Source: Azadirachta indica (Eukaryota > Streptophyta > Magnoliopsida > Sapindales > Meliaceae). From it: a DNA stretch of 64,000 nt. Shown piece by piece: positions 13,101-23,826 of this stretch. The stretch is from the NCBI GenBank assembly GCA_022749755.1, contig CM040441.1, forward strand, positions 6,308,890 to 6,372,889, in the 5' to 3' direction. The notes below the pieces were generated by a model that had not been told where the DNA came from, did not search any database, and saw nothing but the letters and a program-made list of their open reading frames with translations. The position numbers and the translations under genes were made by a program. Every line of letters starts with the position of its first letter. Positions within the stretch are counted from its first letter, which is position 1.

Positions 13101-13316
13101 AATGCCCTCCCATTTGCAGAAATGACGAGAGTCATTCCACGAGTTCAGGATTCCTTCAGGGTCATGACTAATCATTGACTTGAAAGCAAGCAAAGCAACA
13201 CGATCTCTCTCTAGAAAGGCGTTGGTAGAAGAAGCGAAAATTGCAGCTTGCAATAGTGTGATGCAAAAGGGAAAAATGGAAGGAAAGTGAGCCAAGTAGC
13301 AAATCCTTGTCCTCAT
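10134..13316 (-). CDS. LRR receptor-like serine/threonine kinase, class XII (gene 1)
   Basis: A complete two-exon gene of 1025 residues: exon 1 is 13316-10625, a 105-bp GT-AG intron follows, and exon 2 is 10519-10134. The intron falls in phase 1 inside the APE motif, as in the At3g47570 group. Order of parts: signal peptide (about 1-33), LRRNT cap (C67, C74), about 21 leucine-rich repeats (about 84-610), a C-terminal cysteine pair (C628, C639), a membrane span (about 654-676) and a kinase domain. Kinase motifs are intact: GVGSFGSV (718-725), Lys740 in VAIK, Glu756, HCDLKPSN with Asp849, DFG (867-869) and APE (896-898). Cysteine before Asp849 makes it a non-RD kinase, like FLS2, EFR and Xa21, so a plasma-membrane pattern-recognition receptor is likely; the ligand is unknown. 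A TATA box lies 67 bp upstream of the start. The paralogue is at 24685-27862. Confidence 0.93.
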
Positions 13317-13382
13317 TTCTTAATCTGAGAAGGCAATTTCCTGAAACTTGTTTTTTGTATCTTGGGCAGCTAGCGCCTGTAG

Positions 13383-13390
13383 TATATATA
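13383..13390 (-). promoter_or_regulatory. TATA box of RLK gene 1
   Basis: 'TATATATA' on the minus strand, 67 bp before the ATG at 13316, which would give a 5' UTR of about 35 bp. The same box and surrounding ~200 bp are conserved before RLK gene 2 (27933-27940). Related blocks without a coding region lie at 17241 and 31527. Confidence 0.6.
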
Positions 13391-13399
13391 GTAGTACTT

Positions 13400-16300
13400 A
13401 TGCAAAGAAGTGAAAGGTCTATATTTCAAAGGCATAGTGCAAGTCGAGACTTAATCATGAAAAGGAGGACTTGACTAATTACTTTATTTAACTTTATCCT
13501 TAGAATTCCTTGTCGTGTCTTAAGATGAATAAATTTGGTTGCGCACTGAAGTTGGTCTCCGCCAAAACCAACAGTGTTTCGCACTTAAGTCTCCTCCTTT
13601 TAGTCCTTTATGGACCACATGGATTCGGGTATCTTAACTGTCAAATTTTACATTCTTTATTTTCTTTTTCTTTCATGTGAAGAAGAAATATATGGACCCA
13701 TATATTTATTTATAGCTGCTTTAATTTTTCTGTCATGTAGCCTTTACATTATTGACTTATTAGACTTCTATCTACTAAAAAATAAATTTTCATATTAAAA
13801 ATTAATTTGATGCAGAGAAAACGTAAAATTGAATATGGAAGAATATGAAATTAATTTCTTAAACATATTTTTTTTTCTTTTGTATGAGAAGATTATTTAA
13901 AATATAAAATAATTTAACTATTTTTCCCTCACAGTTAATTCAATTTCAGTCGTATATTTAAATATTTAATATATGTTTAAAACTTGATAATTAAATTAAA
14001 AACACAACAAATTAATAAAAAAATTTAAGTTATTAATATGAAAAATAAAAATCAATAAGCTTCTTTCATAATGTATTACAAAAATAAGATTTAGCCATCA
14101 GAAAAAACATTTAACATACGTACGTTGAGAAAAAAAAAAGATGTAGAAAATATGTCTGAAATCCCCGGGAAAATCGCAGGAAAATTAAGAGGAAAATTAC
14201 CTTTGGCATGAACTTATATTTATGTTTTATATTTACATAAATAACTGTACATGAAATATTAATATTCAAAATTTTTTAATTAATTGTACATAATTAATAT
14301 ATTTAGAATAAATTCATACATAAAATTGCTCACTCATGACCCTGCTTTAACTTTTACTCTCAATTGTACCCTTTTTCCCCAATATTTTTTATGATTAATT
14401 GCATGAACAATATGGACCCATCTGTGTCTTTTACGCCATTTCTTTATATTCTTTCTTTCATATTATTACTGCATTCTGTTGTCTAGATAATAAGTTTTAA
14501 TTAGAATAAGACTCTATTGGCTCTACAAATTTTCAAATGATTTATAACTAAAGATTTCTTCATTTATGATTGCATCAATTCGTAAATAAGGATTTACGGT
14601 TTTCCAAAATATTATTCCATATGTATTTTAGTCACAATAATTTAAAAATTATTTGTTTAATTTTTATTTAATAACAGTGAAGTATTCAAAATAAATTGTT
14701 TCAGTATAAATTTTGAGTTATATATTTTTTTATCTACGAATTAATATAATGAGAACAAGAAGCCAATGTTTATTTTGGACACGACTTTATTAATAGATTA
14801 AAAATTAAATAGGTAGATTTTAAACCATATTTTAAACGCTTAATTGTCTTTTTTACCAAAATAAATACTGTTGAATAGATATAATTATTCAACAAAATGA
14901 TTAATGTTGAAAATGTATAATAAAAATTTCTAAGAAAGTTACAAGAAAATTAGTAGGTAGGGAAGTTTAGCAAGAAGAAGGCTCCAAACATTTACTAAGC
15001 TTTTTTGTATTTTTATTTGACATATTTTATTGAATCAAGCTAAGATTCTATTTAGATCTCTACCGTTTGATTTCAAAATTATAAATTGTTATAAAGATGG
15101 AAAATTAAATTAAATCAAACAGCTAATAGTTGTATATGCAATTATTCTCTTTTTCACAGAGTGTAGAATTTATATACAACCAAGTATATTCAAATGAGAA
15201 ATTCTTCAAGTACTCTTCAAGGAGATAAATTTGTTTTATATTATATTTTTACAAAAATCAAGGTCAAACATAATAATTTGCATTAAACTCAAATCATTGT
15301 TTCCCAAATATACTATTTAATTATATCATTATTTTTTGGAAGTCCTTCACTAGTGACTTATTGGTGGGACCAAGTGCCTTTGCTTTGGTATCGTTGAATT
15401 TTCGACATTTCACATTATTTTTTGGAAACACGGAAACTCGGAATTACCCTTTCGACTTTGATTTCAACTCTCGTACATTTGTAGGAAACACGGAAGAAAG
15501 AGACTGCAGGATGAAAAAGCGAAGGAAATTAAGGCCTGGTTAGAAGAATAATTACAAGTCCATCTTCATCTTCATCTTCATCTTCATCGTGGTTACTTTA
15601 ATTTAAAACTAAAGTTAAAAAAGAGTGTTTGATAAATTAATTTTTTGTGAGACTTATCTAGTTTTTTATTAATATTTAAAGTTTAAAACTTATTTTCGCA
15701 GAAAATGTGGTTTTTAAGCAACCGTATCTTAATTCCAAATGTATATTTAAGTGGATATTTATTAAAAGTTATTGATTTGTGTGTATGTATGCATATTTTC
15801 AATGCACTCCTTCTTTTTCGTCTGGCTTTAATTCAGTTTCAATCATTTTGATCTTTTAAATATGTTTAAAATCTCAACAGTTATAACATTAGGTTAAAAA
15901 AAATAACGAATGAAAAAAAACATTTTAAGTTATAAGTTTGAAAAAGGAAAAATGAAAACAGCTCTTCTATCAAATACTTGATCTTGTGAAAGCAGTCATT
16001 CATATTCATGGCTTTTTTCTTGGAGTTGCATGATTCTAGCTGTTGTTTATGTAGAAAACAACTTTTGTAGTGCTGTCAACACTTCAAGTGAGCTTGTGAA
16101 TTCAAGGACTGAACCTTCAGTCACTGAAGATCGAGCAACTACGACATCAACAGCTGATCCTATCTTTCCCAAATCAACTATTCTAGGTTCACAGAAGTGA
16201 CTATATTCTTCTTAGCATCCACGCTCACTACCATCCTCCTTAAATGGTCTATTATATTAGAGCGTGGGTAAATTATTTTCTATGGTGAGAATAAATATCG

Positions 16301-16419
16301 ATTAAATGACGTGTAGATGTCTAAGTGATACCAGACTAACTTTCAATTTTCTATAGATTTATTGTATATATAATATTTTAAAAAAAAAATCAAAATTTGC
16401 ATTAAACTGAAATCAATAT
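13400..16419. other. RLK gene 1 upstream region, AT-rich
   Basis: Non-coding. Bases 13400-13760 match 27960-28215 upstream of gene 2, although copy B lacks the 13500-13600 part. Bases 13800-15250 match 28250-29170 and 29720-30340 with many substitutions and indels. Bases 15270-16240 have no counterpart in copy B. Within copy A, 15290-15545 resembles 16420-16640, so an older local duplication predates the large one. No credible gene. Confidence 0.6.
15561..15588. repeat. Microsatellite, (CATCTT)n
   Basis: More than four uninterrupted copies of the hexamer CATCTT in the AT-rich upstream region of RLK gene 1. Confidence 0.85.
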
Positions 16420-17230
16420 TTGTCAAACAATATTATTTAATTATTTCATTATCTACTGGAAGTCGTTTACTAGTGGCTTATTGTTGGACCAAGTGCTTTT
16501 GCTTTGCTACATTATTGTTGAATTTCTGACAGTTCACATTATTGTATTGCCTTTCTGACTTTGATTTCAAAAATTTCCAGGAAACACGAAAGAAAAAGAC
16601 AGCAGCAGGAAAGGTGAAGGAAATTAAAGAGAAAGCAAAAGAGTTAACGAAAGAGAAAACAAATTCTATCCCCTTGCCCAAAGACACGAAAAATTTAGAA
16701 TTCAATGGACTAACCTCTATAATTTAAGTAGAGGGAGAGCAGTTATCCTCCGCGTATAGCTGGAGTAGTTTAGAACATACTCGGACACTTCCAGAACATT
16801 TTAAATTTGAATAACAGTAATAGAGTGAGAGTTGCATAGCCTCCTCTTATGCACAATGTCCAAAAGATCCATCCCATTAAAAGTCACAAATAATATATAC
16901 TAATATCATACTTGTCCAATTAGTTCATAATAGTCTATATTTTAAGTTCACTTTATAAATATTTCATACTTGTCCAGTTAGTTCATGTTAGTATATATTT
17001 CAAGTTTACTTTATAAATAAGGTGTGCGTATATGCTATATATTTCTCCACAAAAGATTATTTGTTCATTCTTTCAGCCTCCTCTTCTTATTCATTTGTGG
17101 ACTACATGGATTTCGGTATCTGACCATCAAAATTTTCATTCTTTACTTTCTTTCCTTTCGCGTAAAGAAAAAACATATGGACCCATGTATTTATGCCTGC
17201 TTTTCTCTGTCTTCCTGCTTTCACATTATT
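16420..17230. other. Highly conserved duplicated non-coding block (copy A)
   Basis: Matches 30706-31516 at a constant offset of 14286 bp with very few differences. A lysine-rich plus-strand frame (16542-16727) and an overlapping minus-strand frame of 75 codons with an ATG (16478-16705) persist in both copies, but near-identity alone would preserve them. The plus-strand frame has no ATG start. I find no recognisable domain and do not call a gene. Confidence 0.5.
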
Positions 17231-17235
17231 TAGAT

Positions 17236-17440
17236 ATTAGTATATACAGTAGCACTTGTGGAAAAAAGTGAGAGGTCTAAACTCCAAAGGCATAGTGCAA
17301 GTCTAGACTTAATTATGAAAAGGAGGACTTGACTAATTAATTTATTTAACTTTTCCATAGAATTCCTTATCTGTCTTAAGGTGAATGAATTTGGTTGCGT
17401 ATTCGAGCTGGTTTCCACCGAAGTCAACAGTGTTTGGCAC
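17236..17440 (-). other. Orphan RLK promoter-like block (copy A)
   Basis: Resembles the region just upstream of RLK gene 1 (13382-13600): a TATATACA box at 17241-17248 and then the blocks 'gcatagtgcaagt', 'atgaaaaggaggacttgac' and 'caacagtgttt' in the same order and orientation. Where the coding region should follow (lower coordinates) there is instead a copy of the next upstream block (13604-13755). This looks like the promoter of a deleted receptor kinase copy. Identified by similarity only; activity is unknown. Confidence 0.55.
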
Positions 17441-18978
17441 TCAAGAATCTAGAAGTCTCGGCTTGCTAGGATAAATCTCATTCAACGTTTGTGATAGATA
17501 GCACTAAAGCTAGTGTGATATACAGTGATACACTATTGCTATATGTAATAATTAGTACTTTGATTTGGATATTCACAACTTAGGTTTTCGATTGGGTTGT
17601 GTAGTTATGTTATGCTTTGAAAGTAAGATTAGGGGAAAAAATATATGTATTCTAAACTTTCAAACTCTTATTCAAAATGGTTTTCCCATTTCTTTAGAAC
17701 AATTAATTCCAATACATTCTTTTTCTTTTATTTTTTTTATTACATATTTTATATTTGCTTATTTTAGTTTGGTGCATCTAAATATTTGATGCTTGAATAA
17801 CTCAGGTTATTTGGAAATTAAATCTTATTAAGAGTTTTTATTAAGAAAGGATTTACTAATTGAAAACTTGTAGTTTTAGCTCTTGTCAATCAAGGAGACT
17901 TTTTTTTCATAAACTTTCACAATCTGTTCTACGTTTTCGATACTAAATATTTTATTACATTGTTAAACTAACTTGCAATGCATATTTTTCTTTGCTTAAC
18001 TTATTCCTAAAAATAAGATGATACGATCAACTTTTAAGTCAAAATAAATCGAATTAAGCACATTAACAATTTTGGACATCAACTTTAATATTTCGATGCT
18101 GAAAATATGTGCTTAACATTTATACTCTAGCAATTTTTATTTTAGTATTTTTTTAAAAAAAAGTAATTATTGTTTGACTAATAATTATTAAAAGTACTTA
18201 TAATATATTTTTTGACTTAATTTAGCGTTTAAATTTGTAATTAAGAAAATATTTTGATATTAACAAATTATTAAAATGGACATTATAACTTTTTTAAAAT
18301 TAATAATTAATATTTATATATTGGTATTTTTTAATAAAAAATAAATATTTTAAAAATAAAAATAAAAATAAAAATTATAAAATAAGTTGCCCTTACATAT
18401 ATTTTTAAATTAACTGCTATATAGAATTCAATGGAGACATAATAAATGTCCATGTATTAGTCATATTTTTATATTTAGTATGTTTAATAATAATAAATAT
18501 AATAAAAATAAAATAATTATTTAGTAACAATAATATTTTGATATATAATTATTTCTAAAAATAATTACTATTTAAGAAATCGAATGAATAAATTTGTTAT
18601 AAAAGTAACATTATATTAATAATTAAAAAATAAAATAATCTATTGCAAAAGAAATATAGTAAAATAGGATAAGAATTGAAATTTTTAAAGTCAGGAATCA
18701 TAAAATTTTCGTTAAATTTGGTGAGAATTTTTAAACTTTATTGAGAATATTTTATAAATTTCAATATTTTACTAAAATTGAAGTATTGCCTAATTAAGCA
18801 CTTGAAGTACTAATTTTACAAGAACATCTCATTAAGTGCTAATTCAAAAATTATCTTACATGTTAATTTCATCTAGATAAATATATATATTTTTATAAAA
18901 TTACCACATATATTAATTAGCACTACTAAACGGGCCTTAGAATTATTGCTATTTATTCTTGGTTGACTCTTCGTATTG
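17441..18978. other. AT-rich duplicated intergenic DNA (copy A)
   Basis: Matches 31727-33307 in copy B, losing identity gradually to the right. Very AT-rich with short poly-A and poly-T runs, and no gene. It ends at 'cttcgtattgacgtaa', where organelle DNA begins; in copy B the same sequence runs on without interruption. Confidence 0.6.
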
Positions 18979-19206
18979 ACGTAAACCGATTGTATACCAC
19001 CACTGATAAACACCAGAATAAGCGATATTCACTGGGCCGAGAGCACCTCCTCGAGAAAAAGCTTCCACGGCCGGTTGACCAAAATGAGGATCCCAAATTG
19101 CATGAGCAATAGGTCTTACATGTAAAGGGTCCTGTACCCATACCTCAAAATTTCCTTGCCAAGCTACATGAAAGAGATTTCCGGAAGTCCACAGAAAAAT
19201 TATTGC
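18979..19206 (-). pseudogene. psaB: plastid psaB fragment
   Basis: Minus-strand reading gives photosystem I P700 apoprotein A2 sequence, including '[17 protein letters not shown]', '[18 protein letters not shown]' and '[14 protein letters not shown]', from the N-terminal part of the protein. It covers about 76 of the roughly 734 codons of an intact gene. It is cut on the left at the nuclear junction and joined on the right directly to ycf2 sequence. A nuclear relic, not a functional gene. Confidence 0.92.
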
Positions 19207-19318
19207 TCTTCTACTCAGAAACGAAATGTTCCAAATGCTCCTGGAAATTCTTGCTCCCATTGGACCATTTGTATCTATATGCATTAGGATCCCGATTCAT
19301 GAATCTCTCGGTTCGAGG
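19205..19318 (-). pseudogene. ycf2: plastid ycf2 fragment 1
   Basis: Minus-strand reading gives '[18 protein letters not shown]' and '[11 protein letters not shown]', a stretch from the middle of the large plastid Ycf2 protein, then a stop in place of the next glutamine. About 38 codons remain. It directly abuts psaB, which is not its neighbour in plastid genomes. Confidence 0.85.
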
Positions 19319-19762
19319 GGCGGAGAATACAATACCACTCTATCAATAACAAGAATAAAGTAGCAATTCAGTTTCAAATGGTTTGAGCTTGGAAGCAACC
19401 TGCTATCTATCGATAGGCGAGCTGTGAGTGAAGCACAAACCAATAATTGGCTGGACCCTGATCGAGTTGCATTTCTCGATCACTAGATAAATGATATATC
19501 AAAGGCCTGACGACCGCAGGCTTTTCAAAACAAATACTTCAAGAGATATCGGCTAAACGAAAAGGGGATTTGTGCTTTCCTTTTAAAGTAGGGGTTGGAC
19601 CCTAATGAATCGACTATGAAGGTGGCTGTTAGCTACATCAGCGTTCAAATTCCTTCTTCGTTATTGCCCTGGCTTCGATGATCAACCCCTTCTTTCATTT
19701 AGGTTTTTATCATCGGCCATCCTGGTCCTGATTCTATTGAAGTAATTGTATTCTATTCATAA
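19319..19762. other. Unidentified organelle-like spacer
   Basis: Higher-GC DNA between two ycf2 fragments, without a recognisable gene. The sequence style resembles plant mitochondrial intergenic DNA, but I cannot confirm this by eye. Confidence 0.45.
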
Positions 19763-20221
19763 TTCATAATTCATTAAATGCTTTTTATGAATGTCAACTA
19801 AGTATCGTAAGTAAATTGTTCCCGGTTGTTCAATCATTTGATAACCAGAGTCATTCTTTGATAAATGATCACTATGAGTCAGACTCAATAGAATTTGATC
19901 AATCCTTTTTTCTGTCGTTAAGGTGGAGAACTGAACCAAGAATTCTCTTTCTTTATCATCAATCAAATCACTGTTCGCGACCCAGGATTCTATTTTATCA
20001 TCAATCCAATCATCGTTCCCCTTTTTTCTTTTTCTTATCAATGAATAGATCTCTTTACTTGTATGACTTAGATGTCTCGTATTTCTGGAAAAAGTGATTC
20101 GATTGATGGGATTTGGTATGATACTTATGAGATCGATGAGATTGATATTCAAATCTTTCGTCTTAGAATGTATTGATTTAACCCCATCCGCGGGACCACC
20201 ACCCCATAGCATGTTGCCGCC
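19763..20221 (-). pseudogene. ycf2: plastid ycf2 fragment 2
   Basis: An uninterrupted minus-strand reading of about 150 codons that matches Ycf2, including '[20 protein letters not shown]', '[20 protein letters not shown]', '[12 protein letters not shown]' and '[20 protein letters not shown]'. It ends after 'LMNYE', where the plastid sequence is lost. It comes from a later part of Ycf2 than fragment 1, so the two pieces were not adjacent in the source gene. Still almost intact in frame, which suggests a fairly recent transfer. Confidence 0.92.
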
Positions 20222-20505
20222 CCATTTAGGTATCTCGATTGAAATACCCATAAAGGATATTTTCCGTAGAAATAGTATTCTTGCTTATTTCGATGATCCT
20301 CGATACAGAAGAAAGAGTTCAGGAATTACTAAATATGGGACTCTAGGGGCGCATTCAATTGTCAAAAAAGAGGACTTGATTGAGTATCGAGGACTCAAAA
20401 AAATTAAGCCAAAATACCAAATGAAAATAGATTGCTTTTTTTTCATTCCCGAGGAAGTGCATACTTTGCCCGAATCTTCTTACGTAATGGTACGGAATAA
20501 TAAAA
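20222..20505 (+). pseudogene. rpoC2: plastid rpoC2 fragment
   Basis: Plus-strand reading gives plastid RNA polymerase beta'' sequence: '[20 protein letters not shown]', '[20 protein letters not shown]', '[19 protein letters not shown]' and '[15 protein letters not shown]'. About 90 codons are kept, open throughout. The fragment is fused base-to-base with ycf2 on the left and lies opposite in orientation to it. Confidence 0.88.
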
Positions 20506-20577
20506 TCTCAAATCTAACTTTTCTTATTATTTTCCCGATCGTGGAATGCGAGATCGGAAGGCGTAGCAATTTGAATC

Positions 20578-20812
20578 ACGTAATAAATGTAAAGAAGAGG
20601 CGTCTTTTACCCAGTAGCGAAGGAGTTGAACCAAGATTTCGGGGCGAATGGGGTGGGGTATTAGTCCATCTAACACATAATTTAAATGTGAAAATTTGTC
20701 CTCGAAAAAAGGAAATATTGAATGAATTGATTGTGAATTATGAGATTTTTCTATATCTTTCCCTTCTAAAAAAGCTACTAATTCTAGGGAAAATGGAATT
20801 TCCACAATGACT
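20578..20812 (-). pseudogene. matK: plastid matK fragment
   Basis: Minus-strand reading gives the N-terminal third of intron maturase K: '[20 protein letters not shown]', '[20 protein letters not shown]' and '[13 protein letters not shown]'. About 78 codons are kept. It is flanked by an unrecognised 70-bp piece on the left and by petA on the right. Confidence 0.88.
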
Positions 20813-20908
20813 GTCGTTCTTATTTTACCAGAGGGGTTTGAATTAGCCCCCCCCCCGATCGTATTTCGCCCGAGATGAAAGAAAAAATAGGGAAGCTGTC
20901 TTTTCAGC
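20813..20908 (+). pseudogene. petA: plastid petA fragment, frameshifted
   Basis: Plus-strand reading gives '[12 protein letters not shown]' and, after a shifted frame, '[15 protein letters not shown]', a short internal part of cytochrome f. The shift sits in a run of ten or more C residues (about 20849-20859) that is longer than the plastid coding sequence allows, a typical slippage error in a dead copy. Confidence 0.75.
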
Positions 20909-21499
20909 CCCCTTTCTTATTATTAGTAAGATAGGTTTGGAACCCTATACAATTCCTATCTCTAAAGGGGCTTATGATGGTTCTATTTCTCAATCTTTCT
21001 GACTTGCTCCTACTCCACCAAGGTCGAAAAGATTGAGAAAAATCAGTCATTCACAACCACTGATGAAGGATTCCTCGAAAAGTTAAGGATGAAAGAGTCG
21101 GAATTGATCGATATATTTCTCGAAACAAACGAAAAGGAAACGAAAGATGAAACATAAATCATGGATCAACTAAGCCCTCTCGGGGACTTGCTTAAGAATA
21201 AGAAAGAGGAATCTCATGTAAATACCATGGAATAAGGTTTGATCCTATTCATGGGGACAAGTTGTTCCAGATCGGTCAAGTGGACAAGTGGAATGGACGT
21301 AGATAACGACGACGTCTTTGATATCACTCACTTAAAGAGAATGGACTTTGTCGATGTGTGCGAGGTCGCGCTGCTAGCACGCCACCACCCAAAAGTGTCC
21401 CACCACAGAAGAAGAGAGGCGCTTAGGACAGCTAACATTCAAATCAATTAAAATCAATTGAAATGAAAGCCAAGTAAATATTGAAATATTCAATATTAA
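20909..21499. other. Unidentified organelle-like spacer
   Basis: No gene recognised. A plus-strand reading around 21035-21230 is mostly open and rich in Glu and Lys, but matches nothing I know. Probably mitochondrial DNA by composition and context. Confidence 0.4.
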
Positions 21500-21604
21500 A
21501 CGAACGGCAAGTGCTTTTCCTTGTGTGGATCCTATTTCAATGGGAACTTGATGAGTCGATCCGCCTACACGTCTTGCTTTTACTGCTATATCGGGAGTTA
21601 CTCC
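21500..21604 (-). pseudogene. rps7: plastid rps7 fragment
   Basis: Minus-strand reading gives '[20 protein letters not shown]' followed by '[15 protein letters not shown]', the conserved middle of plastid ribosomal protein S7. Only 35 codons remain, with no stop inside. Confidence 0.88.
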
Positions 21605-22570
21605 ACTTTCTGCCTGAAAGCAGAAGGAAGCAAGCCGAAGCCGGTGAGCCCATTCAGTTCAGGTCAATTCAAGTCAATTCCATTAGGGTTGGGCTTGAAA
21701 CAATTCATTTTGTTGATATTTATCACATGCCGCCTTAGGCACATCTCTCTTTCTTTCACGCTGGCCTAATTCATATGAATGAAAGTCAGTCTTTTAGTAA
21801 GCGTGAGGACGGAATGGAAGAAAAGTAATGAAACCCGCGAGCTTCTCATCTGTTGTGGCTTGGCCCTTTTATGGCAGAGTAGAAAAGCATTCCTGCGAGC
21901 CTCTGTCTCCGGGGCTAGTGAGCAACTGTGAATTGTATCCCCACGAAAGGAATGTTGAAATAATTGGAAGCTCCTACAGCATACTAAATCGATGACCTTT
22001 GGAAAAAGGGGAAGAAGCCTTTTCAATGTCTTTTTGAAAATTATTACGGTCTTTCAAGCGGTTCTGTCGGTAGAGGCGGGGAAGACCTTTTCAAGAAGGT
22101 CTCTGAGCTCTAGGGTAGCTTTGCTAGCTCCTCTCCTCATTGGCATTGGGCAGGTGAACTCTTGGCTACACAACAACTCTTACTCGCCCGGATAGATAGA
22201 AAAGGTTGGAGAGCTATACAAGGTTTTTGTCGGGCCTGCTCATATGGTACCTAATCATATGGTGTCTAAACTAAGGAATTCTATGACACCGGTGTGAATT
22301 TGGGTCTTTCCGGTTCTCAATATAGTCTAACAAAGCAGTTTCGAGGATCTCTTCTTCTTCCTCAATCTTCGGAGAATGCGGCGTACATATTTATCTAGAT
22401 ATACAAGATCTTAAATACAAAATACGGCCCTATTGTTCCGATGGAGAGAAGAACCTATGATTAGCTTGTACAGATATGGAAAAGGGCCCCAATTTGGATA
22501 GGTTTCCATTTCTTGTCCGCAACTTCCTTTTGGCGAAGAAGGCCTCCTTCCGGGGGGGCCCGAGCCATCA
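21605..22570. other. Unidentified organelle-like spacer
   Basis: About 970 bp of higher-GC DNA with scattered short open frames and no recognised gene. Stretches such as 'gcaggtgaactcttggctac' have a plant mitochondrial character, but this is an impression only. Confidence 0.4.
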
Positions 22571-22643
22571 GTGAGATACCACTCTGGAAGAGCTAGAATT
22601 CTAACCTTGTGTCAGGACCTACGGGCCAAGGGACAGTCTCAGG
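22571..22643 (+). pseudogene. rrn23: plastid 23S rRNA (rrn23) fragment
   Basis: 'gataccactctggaagagct' followed by 'gtcaggacctacgggccaag' and 'ggacagtctcagg' is the conserved sequence of plastid 23S rRNA domain V. Only about 73 bases remain. It runs directly into 'gctggttcgagtccagc', which resembles a tRNA T-arm. Confidence 0.85.
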
Positions 22644-23792
22644 AGCACGCTGGTTCGAGTCCAGCTCGTGACAAGGCCTTTTGAAAGAACTTTCTAAACC
22701 GGGAGTCTTGTACTTGTAATTTTAGCAACTTACCGGTGATAGTCGCAGCACCAGGAGCTTTCAAGGGAGGCAGGCTTAAGCGGAGAGCGATTCGGTATTC
22801 GACTTGCCACTTGTTGATGAGGGGGATCTTCCCCCGCCTATCAAAGAAGCTACGGAAGAAAAAGACACTTGACAGGAGATAGACACAGGCGGTAGAGAGA
22901 GAAAGAGGCAAGCCCCTAATTCTAAATAGAATAGAATAGTGTGAGGGGGGCAGAGCTTCCATTTCTAGGTACAATCCTCCGCGATCGTATACTGAGGTGC
23001 TCCCCGCCAGTTGTTGAAACGACGCGAGCCGGGCCGGGCCTCGATTCAGAAAGATGAAGGGCCAAAAAGTCTAAATAGGGGGTTACAAATCCCCCATCTC
23101 ATTGGGGGCGGAAAACGAACGTGGAATATACCTTTCAGCAAGCTCGACACTCGTATGAACACCGTTTCTCTCCTTAGATTATCTAGCCCGCCCGCCTTCG
23201 ATTTAATATCGCTCCTCCTACATTAACATTAGTTGATACTTCAAGGAGGGTTTGCCTGGGGGGTACTTTTTTTCCCTTCCGGAAAGAATGAAATGCGTAG
23301 GGGACTGAAATGAAATGTCTAGTCAAGGCTCAGGTAAAGGAAAAGGAAAGCTGATTGAATAGTCAGACGTTCCTCGCCTCAGGGTCATCAACTGAAACTA
23401 CTGATGCGAGATGGTGGTTTTTGTTGTTCCCGCGAAGCGAAGATCATTCGCTTGGCGAAATTTTCCTACTCGAACAAGAAGTCCTATAGTTTACAACTCT
23501 TCTATATCTCAAGAATGAAAAAAAAAAAGATCCCGTTCTTTGCTTCTCTTGCATGCGTGCTCCTCCTCCAGCACACACTAGAACAAGAGGTCAAAATTGA
23601 TTGGCAGCACGGAGCCAGGCAGGAACGTGGGTAAGTATGTCGGAATTTTAATAAATTTTAGATCGATTCAATTTTGACATACATAATCTTTCATTTTATG
23701 ATATATGATAGTATACACATGCAAGAAGGATTTTTTTGGGGGTAAAAAAGAAGAATCTCCTTATTTACAGTCTTTTACGTTGTGATACGAAA
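22644..23792. other. Unidentified organelle-like spacer
   Basis: About 1.15 kb without a recognised gene. Bases 23640-23790 become AT-rich and lie directly upstream of trnW, so they may be the plastid spacer that precedes trnW; the rest is unassigned. Confidence 0.4.
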
Positions 23793-23826
23793 GCGCTCTT
23801 AGTTCAGTTCGGTAGAACGTGGGTCT
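23793..23826 (+). pseudogene. trnW: plastid trnW-CCA, 5' half
   Basis: 'gcgctcttagttcagttcgg' followed by 'tagaacgtgggtct' is the 5' half of plastid-type tRNA-Trp(CCA): acceptor strand, D-arm and the start of the anticodon stem. The sequence then breaks into unrelated DNA before the anticodon is completed, so no tRNA can form. Plant mitochondria often carry a plastid-derived trnW, so this piece fits either organelle. Confidence 0.85.

Noticed and set aside
16478..16727. Overlapping sense and antisense frames conserved in both duplicated units
   Set aside because: The sense frame lacks an ATG, there is no known domain, and near-identity of the whole block is enough to keep both frames open.
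17024..17271. Two plus-strand ORFs of 69 and 79 codons, identical in copy B (31310-31557)
   Set aside because: Located in upstream-flank repeats, overlapping each other in different frames, no domain. Identity is explained by recent conversion.
18949..19284. A 111-codon minus-strand ORF with strong psaB similarity
   Set aside because: It is a chance fusion of nuclear flank, a psaB fragment and out-of-frame ycf2 sequence; neither end belongs to a gene.
20094..20810. A 238-codon plus-strand ORF
   Set aside because: It runs through antisense ycf2, sense rpoC2 and antisense matK. Only the rpoC2 part is meaningful, so it is an accident of joined organelle pieces.
22644..22676. A possible tRNA 3' end ('gctggttcgagtccagc')
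   Set aside because: It has a good T-arm, but no matching acceptor, D-arm or anticodon arm upstream; the sequence before it is 23S rRNA. At best a tRNA scrap.
22639..22974. A 111-codon minus-strand ORF in the organelle insert
   Set aside because: No recognisable domain; it overlaps the rRNA scrap and shows no sign of being a known mitochondrial gene.
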